From Pantoea sp050157905 (GTDB taxonomy: Bacteria > Pseudomonadota > Gammaproteobacteria > Enterobacterales > Enterobacteriaceae), in NCBI RefSeq assembly GCF_050157905.1, contig NZ_JBKIWZ010000001.1, positions 2,728,001 through 2,792,000 on the forward strand: a stretch of DNA of 64,000 nucleotides. Reading direction: 5' to 3'. Position 1 is the first letter of the stretch. Each line of letters opens with the position of its first letter. The notes beneath the pieces were generated by a model, which did not search any database, was not told the origin of the DNA, and saw nothing but the letters and a program-made list of their open reading frames with translations. Shown one piece after another: positions 58,937 to 64,000 of the stretch. The position numbers and the translations under genes are program-made.

Positions 58937-60235
58937 TTACGCGTCAAACGGGTCGCGCAGAATCATTGTTTCACTGCGATCGGGACCGGTTGAGATGATA
59001 TCAATCGGTACGCCGGTAACCTCTTCTACACGCTTGATGTAATCACGCGCAGCCTGAGGCAGGCCTTCCAGCGTCTTCACGCCAAATGTTTTCTCGCTCC
59101 AGCCTGGCAGGGTTTCATAGATCGGCTCAATGCCTTCCCAGTTCTCTGCGGCCAGCGGCGTGCTGGTCACTTCACGGCCATCAGGCATACGGTAAGCCAC
59201 ACAGATTTTCACTTCTTTCAGGCCATCCAGCACGTCCAGCTTGGTCATGCAGAAACCTGACAGGGAGTTAATCTGCACCGCGCGACGAACCGCGACCGCA
59301 TCCAGCCAGCCAGTGCGACGACGACGACCCGTTGTCGCGCCAAACTCATGGCCCTGTGCACAGAGGAATTCGCCGGTTTCATCAAACAGCTCAGTCGGGA
59401 ACGGGCCAGCACCCACGCGGGTGGAGTACGCTTTCACGATCCCCAGCACGTAGTCGACATAGCGCGGACCGATGCCCGAGCCCGTTGCCACGCCACCTGC
59501 AGTGGTGTTGGATGACGTCACATACGGATAGGTGCCGTGGTCGATATCCAGCAGTGTACCCTGCGCGCCTTCAAACATAATCAGGTCGCCACGCTGACGC
59601 GCGGTGTCCAGCAGTTCTGAGACGTCAACAACCATACCGGTCAGAATGTCTGCAACTTCCATGACATCGCTCAGCACTTTGTCGAAGTCGACTGCCGGCT
59701 CTTTGTAGTACTCGACCAGCTGGAAGTTGTAGAAATCGACGACTTCTTTCAGCTTGGCAGCAAAGGTTTCTTTGTTAAACAGGTCGCTGATGCGCAGCGC
59801 GCGGCGTGCCACCTTATCTTCATAAGCTGGTCCGATGCCGCGCCCCGTGGTGCCAATCGCTTTTGCACCACGCGCACGTTCACGCGCCATGTCCATCGCA
59901 ACGTGATATTGCAGAATCAGCGGACAGGCCTCAGAAATCAGCAGACGTTCGCGTACCGGAATTCCGCGTGCTTCCAGACCTTTCATCTCTTTCATTAAGG
60001 CTTCAGGAGAAAGCACTACGCCGTTACCAATGATGCTGGTCACGTTATCGCGCAGAATGCCAGAAGGGATCAGGTGGAGGACGGTTTTTTCACCGTTGAT
60101 GACAAGCGTGTGGCCCGCATTGTGGCCGCCTTGATAACGCACAACGTAATTCGCGCGCTCAGTCAGAAGGTCTACAATCTTACCTTTACCTTCGTCACCC
60201 CATTGGGTGCCCAGTACGACGACGTTCTTACCCAT
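58937..60235 (-). CDS. purA: adenylosuccinate synthetase
   Basis: PurA joins IMP and aspartate using GTP, the first committed step to AMP. The 432-residue protein has VVLGTQWGDEGKGKIVD at the N-terminus, YQGGHNAGHTLVINGEK, GTTGRGIGPAYEDK and the C-terminal base-recognition TGPDRSETMI. A PurR-like box lies 65 bp upstream. Confidence 0.98.
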   Translation of the reverse strand: MGKNVVVLGTQWGDEGKGKIVDLLTERANYVVRYQGGHNAGHTLVINGEKTVLHLIPSGILRDNVTSIIGNGVVLSPEALMKEMKGLEARGIPVRERLLISEACPLILQYHVAMDMARERARGAKAIGTTGRGIGPAYEDKVARRALRISDLFNKETFAAKLKEVVDFYNFQLVEYYKEPAVDFDKVLSDVMEVADILTGMVVDVSELLDTARQRGDLIMFEGAQGTLLDIDHGTYPYVTSSNTTAGGVATGSGIGPRYVDYVLGIVKAYSTRVGAGPFPTELFDETGEFLCAQGHEFGATTGRRRRTGWLDAVAVRRAVQINSLSGFCMTKLDVLDGLKEVKICVAYRMPDGREVTSTPLAAENWEGIEPIYETLPGWSEKTFGVKTLEGLPQAARDYIKRVEEVTGVPIDIISTGPDRSETMILRDPFDA

Positions 60236-60300
60236 TTCTCAAAATCACCGATTGCTTAAAAAAGGATTCTACCATCTGATCCTGCGGTTTTCAGCACTTT

Positions 60301-60316
60301 TAGCATACGATTGCGC
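60301..60316 (-). promoter_or_regulatory. candidate PurR box upstream of purA
   Basis: Minus strand GCGCAATCGTATGCTA agrees with the PurR consensus ACGCAAACGTTTGCGT at 11 of 16 positions by my count, including the central CG. PurR repression of purA is established in E. coli; the site itself is inferred. Confidence 0.45.
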
Positions 60317-60401
60317 GCTTTTTTGCCTGAGTTTTGCTCACTACAACATGTTGGGGAAAAGAGAGGCAGAAAGCACAATTTAGGCGGTCTTAACCGCAAA
60401 C

Positions 60402-60602
60402 TCACAGATTGCCATGCAGGCTGAGCATACAGTAAATCACCATACCTGCGACCACCAGTCCGCCGCCAAAGCGGTGCAGCAAACGGTCAGGCAGACGGGA
60501 AACCGTCAGGATCCAGCGTCGCCAGGCGCGTGGCATAAACATAGGCCCTAACCCTTCCAGTACTAATACCAGTGCCAGTGCCATCCAGATGCTTGTTTTC
60601 AT
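60402..60602 (-). CDS. yjeT: DUF2065 inner-membrane protein YjeT
   Basis: A 66-residue membrane protein with two helices (TSIWMALALVLVLEGLGPMF and GGGLVVAGMVIYCMLSL) and a basic linker (RAWRRWILTVSRLPDRLLHR). Function unknown. ATG 60602 matches the E. coli start; the frame extends upstream into the hflC terminator. It lies between hflC and purA as in E. coli and is separated from hflC by a terminator. Confidence 0.9.
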   Translation of the reverse strand: MKTSIWMALALVLVLEGLGPMFMPRAWRRWILTVSRLPDRLLHRFGGGLVVAGMVIYCMLSLHGNL

Positions 60603-60612
60603 TCTGATACCC

Positions 60613-60640
60613 AAAAAAAAGGCCGACAACATTGTCGGCC
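60613..60640 (-). terminator. hflC terminator
   Basis: Minus strand GGCCGACAAT and GTTGTCGGCC hairpin followed by eight T, 18 bp after the hflC stop and just before yjeT. Confidence 0.93.
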
Positions 60641-60658
60641 CACAGGTTATATCAGTTC

Positions 60659-61663
60659 TTAACGTGTCGCGTTAGAGGGCGCCTTCATATATCGGAAGAA
60701 GTCGCTATCCGGGCTTAACACCATGACATCCTGATTTTCGCTGAAGCTGTTTTCGTAAGCACGCAGGCTGCGGATAAAGGCGTAGAAGTCAGGATCCTTG
60801 CTGAACGCATCCGCAAACAGCCGGGCCGTTTCTGCATCACCATCACCCCGGGTAATCAGGGCTTCACGCTGAGCTTCAGCCAGTGTACGTGTCACCTGAT
60901 AATCCGCCTGGGCGCGCAGCTTCTCCGCTTCTTCCTGACCCTGCGAACGCTGACTACGCGCTACCGCTTCACGCTCTGCGCGCATACGGTTAAAGATGGC
61001 ATCAGAAACTTCGGTCGGCAGGTTGATTTGCTTGATACGCACATCCACCACCTGAATACCCAGTGCCGCCATACTGTTCGGGTTCGGCGCCGGCTCATTG
61101 CTATTGGTTTCACGTTCAACACGCGCCGCTGCGCTGGCAATCGCGTCATCCGCTGCTGGCGTAGCGATTTCATCATCGCTGCCCGCCGAACCAGTATTAA
61201 GCGCATCGCGAACATCTGTCGTCAGACGACCACGGGAATCAGTGACGATATCCTTCACATCCAGACGACCCATTTCAGAACGCAGGCGGTCACTGAACTT
61301 ACGTTTCAGCAGCACTTCCGCCTGAGAGACATCGCCGCCACCCGTCGCAAGGTAATAGCGACTGAAGTCACTGATACGCCATTTGATGTAGGAGTCCACG
61401 ATCAGATCTTTCTTCTCTTTGGTCACGAAGCGATCGGCCTGGTTGTCCATAGTCTGAATACGCGCATCCAGGGTTTTCACCGTTTCCAGGAAGGGGATCT
61501 TGAAGTGCAGACCCGGCGCAAACACCTGCGGCTTGTTTTCGCCATCGCGCAGCACTTTACCAAAGCGCAGGACGATGCCCCGCTGTCCTTCCTGTACCAC
61601 AAACAGCGACGCATAGAGCGCCACCAGCACGACAATGATCAAAAATACTATTGGCTTACGCAT
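60659..61663 (-). CDS. hflC: FtsH protease regulator HflC
   Basis: An SPFH/band-7 inner-membrane protein, 334 residues as in E. coli; with HflK it forms a large cage around FtsH and limits its access to membrane substrates. One N-terminal transmembrane helix (IVFLIIVVLVALYASLFVVQ) precedes GQRGIVLRFGKVLRDGENKP. The SPFH domain and helical coiled-coil (QRSQGQEEAEKLRAQADYQV) follow. It starts 3 bp after hflK. Confidence 0.97.
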   Translation of the reverse strand: MRKPIVFLIIVVLVALYASLFVVQEGQRGIVLRFGKVLRDGENKPQVFAPGLHFKIPFLETVKTLDARIQTMDNQADRFVTKEKKDLIVDSYIKWRISDFSRYYLATGGGDVSQAEVLLKRKFSDRLRSEMGRLDVKDIVTDSRGRLTTDVRDALNTGSAGSDDEIATPAADDAIASAAARVERETNSNEPAPNPNSMAALGIQVVDVRIKQINLPTEVSDAIFNRMRAEREAVARSQRSQGQEEAEKLRAQADYQVTRTLAEAQREALITRGDGDAETARLFADAFSKDPDFYAFIRSLRAYENSFSENQDVMVLSPDSDFFRYMKAPSNATR

Positions 61664-61666
61664 CGA

Positions 61667-62905
61667 TTACTCTCTCCCTTCGCGCTGGCTGTCGCTGCGC
61701 TGAGCATTGGCCCGACGCTGATCCATGATGTTGTCCGGACTGTATGACGACGTGTCACTGCGGCTCGCGCTGCGATCGGAGATAGCAGGCAGAGAAGCAC
61801 TGTTCGCACCTTTCTGACCCGTGTGTCCCGATGAAGCCTGACCGCCACGCATCAGCTGATCCAGCGGCAGCATCATCAGGTTGTTACCCCGATCGTTAAC
61901 CAGAACTTTGCGGGTATGACTCAGCACACGTTCCATGGTTTCGATATACAGACGCTCTTTGGTGATTTCCGGTGCGGCTTTATACTCCGGCAGAATCTTG
62001 GCGAAACGCGCCACTTCACCCTGCGCTTCCAGAACGGTACGCTCTTTGTAAGCACGCGCTTCTTCCAGAATACGTTGCGCCTGACCATTTGCCCGTGGCT
62101 GCACTTCATTCGCATAAGCTTCAGCTTCACGAACGTACTGCTCGCGGTTTTCGCGTGCGGCAATCGCGTCATCAAACGCAGACTTCACTTCTTCCGGCGG
62201 CCGTGCAGCCTGGAAGTTGACGTCCAGCACCGCGATGCCCATGTTATAAGGGCGGATTGTCTCGTCGATTTCACGCTGGGTATCACTACGCACCACAGTA
62301 CGGCCTTCAGTCAGGATGCGGTCCATAGTAGAACGGCCAATCACACCACGCAGCGCACTGTCCGTGGCCTGACGCAGGCTGTCATCCGCGCTGGTGACCG
62401 CATACAGATAGCGTTCCGGATCGGTCACGCGGTACTGCACGTTCATTTCGACGCGTACAACATTCTCATCCGAGGTCAGCATCACGCCAGAGGCCGCCAG
62501 TTCACGCACTGATTCGACGTTAACCGCACGCACCTGATCGATAAAGGTTGGCTTCCAGTTCAGGCCCGGTTCGACCAGATGACTGAATTTACCAAAGCGA
62601 GTCACCACGCCGCGTTCCGCTTCTTTAATGGTGTAGAAACCGCTGGCAGCCCAGATGACTACCGCAGCAACCGCCACGATGCCAACGATTTTACCGCCGC
62701 TGCCAGAGCTGCGCTGACCGTTGTCGTTCTGTTTGCCACCGCCCAGTCCACCAAGCTTCTTGCTCAGCTTACGGAAGATATCATCCAGATCAGGAGGCCC
62801 GGATTCCCGTCCTCCCTTATACCCCCCAGAGTTGCCGCCTTGATTATTGCTGCTTCCCCACGGGTCGCGGTCCTGTCCGTTATTTCCGGGCTGATTCCAC
62901 GCCAT
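61667..62905 (-). CDS. hflK: FtsH protease regulator HflK
   Basis: The larger SPFH partner of HflC, 412 residues. A Gly/Asn-rich N-terminal cytoplasmic tail (MAWNQPGNNGQDRDPWGSSN) is followed by a transmembrane helix (GIVAVAAVVIWAASGFYTIK, about 77-96), an SPFH domain (GVVTRFGKFSHLVEPGLNWK) and a coiled-coil region. The C-terminal Ser/Arg-rich tail ends SQREGRE. ATG 62905 fits the family; an earlier in-frame start 14 codons upstream is less likely. Confidence 0.97.
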   Translation of the reverse strand: MAWNQPGNNGQDRDPWGSSNNQGGNSGGYKGGRESGPPDLDDIFRKLSKKLGGLGGGKQNDNGQRSSGSGGKIVGIVAVAAVVIWAASGFYTIKEAERGVVTRFGKFSHLVEPGLNWKPTFIDQVRAVNVESVRELAASGVMLTSDENVVRVEMNVQYRVTDPERYLYAVTSADDSLRQATDSALRGVIGRSTMDRILTEGRTVVRSDTQREIDETIRPYNMGIAVLDVNFQAARPPEEVKSAFDDAIAARENREQYVREAEAYANEVQPRANGQAQRILEEARAYKERTVLEAQGEVARFAKILPEYKAAPEITKERLYIETMERVLSHTRKVLVNDRGNNLMMLPLDQLMRGGQASSGHTGQKGANSASLPAISDRSASRSDTSSYSPDNIMDQRRANAQRSDSQREGRE

Positions 62906-63132
62906 GTTTCTACTCCATTTATTGTAATTACGGTTTTTACCCTTCATTTTTCGGATTGCAGCGGTACTGGCTGCCTTCGCTGACGCCGGTCACTTACCTG
63001 CGTAAGAGCCCGGCGATAAACGCCGTTGCCGCCGTGCTGAAATCCGAGCTAACCGGGTAAATCCTGCGTATTCGGTCATGCAACGAAAATGCGACAATCT
63101 TCCATTTTTAGGGTAAATGCGTTTGGGCAATA

Positions 63133-64000
63133 TCAAATAATGTAACTGGTCAGCGACGGTTCCTGTTTACATAAACGCATCCATTCAATGATGGGCATAC
63201 GTATCTGTAATCCTACCCTGCCGTCTTCTTCATTCCACTCTTTCTCAATCGCCTGCAGCTGATAGAAACGGCTGCGAAGGCGGCCTGCTTCTGGCGGCAG
63301 ACGCAATGTATGCTGGGCAATTTCACCCGACAGACGCTCAGACAGCGCCTGCCACAGCAACGGAATGCCTTCGCCTGTCTGGGCAGAAAGCCAGACGCGG
63401 ACAGGCAGATTCTCTTCGTTACGATCAATACGCGGTTCGAACCCGTCGAGCATATCGATTTTGTTCATGACCAGTAACGTCGGAATTTCGTCCGCTTCAA
63501 TCTCTTCCAGAACGGTATCGACGGCGGCGATATTCTCCGTGACGCGCAGGTCAGCGCCATCAATGACATGCAGTAAGAGCGTCGCCTGGCGTGTCTCCTG
63601 CAGCGTAGCTTTAAAAGCAGCAACCAGGTCGTGAGGAAGATGGCGAATAAAGCCGACGGTGTCCGCCAGAACCACATCCCCGACATCGGCCACATTCAGA
63701 CGGCGCAGCGTCGGATCCAGCGTCGCAAACAGCTGATCTGCGGCGAAGACGTTGGCCGACGTCACGGCATTAAACAGGGTCGACTTACCGGCGTTGGTAT
63801 ACCCCACCAGCGACACGGTCGGGATATCTGCTTTGGCGCGCGACTGACGCCCCTGCTCACGCTGTTTTTCCACCCGCTCAAGACGGGACAGAATCTGACT
63901 GATGCGACCGCGCAACAGACGGCGGTCGGTTTCTAATTGTGTTTCACCCGGACCGCGTAAGCCGATCCCGCCTTTCTGACGTTCAAGGTGAGTCCAGCCG
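63133..64000 (-). CDS. hflX: ribosome-associated GTPase HflX, C-terminal part (cut by window edge)
   Basis: HflX splits stalled ribosomes under heat and other stress. The 288 visible codons start inside the N-domain (GWTHLERQKGGIGLRGPGET) and carry the G-domain. It shows VSLVGYTNAGKSTLFN (P-loop), LADTVGFIRHLPHDLVAAF (G3), VMNKID (G4) and SAQTGEG (G5), then the C-terminal domain. The gene is upstream of hflK on the same strand with a 227-bp gap; the rest lies beyond the window. Confidence 0.96.
   Translation of the reverse strand, partial: GWTHLERQKGGIGLRGPGETQLETDRRLLRGRISQILSRLERVEKQREQGRQSRAKADIPTVSLVGYTNAGKSTLFNAVTSANVFAADQLFATLDPTLRRLNVADVGDVVLADTVGFIRHLPHDLVAAFKATLQETRQATLLLHVIDGADLRVTENIAAVDTVLEEIEADEIPTLLVMNKIDMLDGFEPRIDRNEENLPVRVWLSAQTGEGIPLLWQALSERLSGEIAQHTLRLPPEAGRLRSRFYQLQAIEKEWNEEDGRVGLQIRMPIIEWMRLCKQEPSLTSYII

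Overview
The window reads as chromosome from a gammaproteobacterium of the order Enterobacterales. It most resembles the Erwiniaceae (Pantoea/Erwinia type): nearly every gene has a close Escherichia coli counterpart, but the blocks are joined differently from E. coli, and the hexuronate genes are ordered uxaC-uxaB-uxaA. The genus is an inference from gene content and order, not a measured identity. Coding density is high and I saw no insertion sequence, prophage, CRISPR array or tRNA gene.

Layout. 1-5960: hexuronate catabolism (uxaA cut by the left edge, uxaB, uxaC, then divergent exuT and exuR) with three matching 17-bp candidate ExuR operators. 6283-10557: yqjA-mzrA, yqjC-yqjD-yqjE-yqjK, yqjF and yqjG (envelope, stress and redox genes). 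10576-11579: rnpB (RNase P RNA) on the minus strand, followed by five tandem 118/119-bp copies of its 3' end and terminator; each copy carries an intact 22-codon open frame. 11613-16135: rsmI, lpoA, yraN, diaA, dolP. 16188-17921: yhaK and yhaJ, divergent.

17925-25508 is the accessory centre of the window: a nine-gene minus-strand cluster. In transcription order it runs: free-standing PRD protein, SFCGS glycine-rich protein, DUF4312, DUF4311 membrane protein, DUF4310 membrane protein, amidohydrolase, PLP-dependent DgaE-like lyase, DgaF-like KDGP aldolase, and a large HTH-PRD-EIIB-EIIA regulator. The last two enzymes point to a 2-amino-2-deoxy-aldonate 6-phosphate being turned into pyruvate and glyceraldehyde 3-phosphate. 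The amidohydrolase suggests an acylated or otherwise blocked precursor. The two membrane proteins and two small soluble proteins look like an uncharacterised uptake system. It sits where two blocks that are far apart in E. coli meet, and is the best candidate for an undescribed system.

25803-46946: cybC, pmbA, yjgA, mpl, fbp, a chemoreceptor, a DUF1311 protein, a YeaL-type membrane protein, ppa, ytfP, tamB, tamA, ytfL, ytfK, ytfJ, cysQ, cpdB, fklB. msrA, which accompanies tamA in E. coli, is absent here. 47283-49372: ytfB and the ribosomal operon rpsF-priB-rpsR-rplI. 49777-54850: a small secreted protein, yjfP, a second chemoreceptor, bsmA and aidB. Both chemoreceptors have good sigma-28 promoters, tying them to the flagellar regulon. 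54946-64000: rlmB, rnr, nsrR, purA, yjeT, hflC, hflK and the C-terminal part of hflX, cut by the right edge.

Oddities: NsrR with shortened spacing between its iron-sulfur cysteines, RNase R with a small internal duplication, a perfect 16-bp inverted repeat at the rpsF promoter, and a possible 22-codon leader frame ahead of ytfB. All coordinates and start choices come from reading the sequence; family names rest on recognised motifs and remembered homologues, with no database search.
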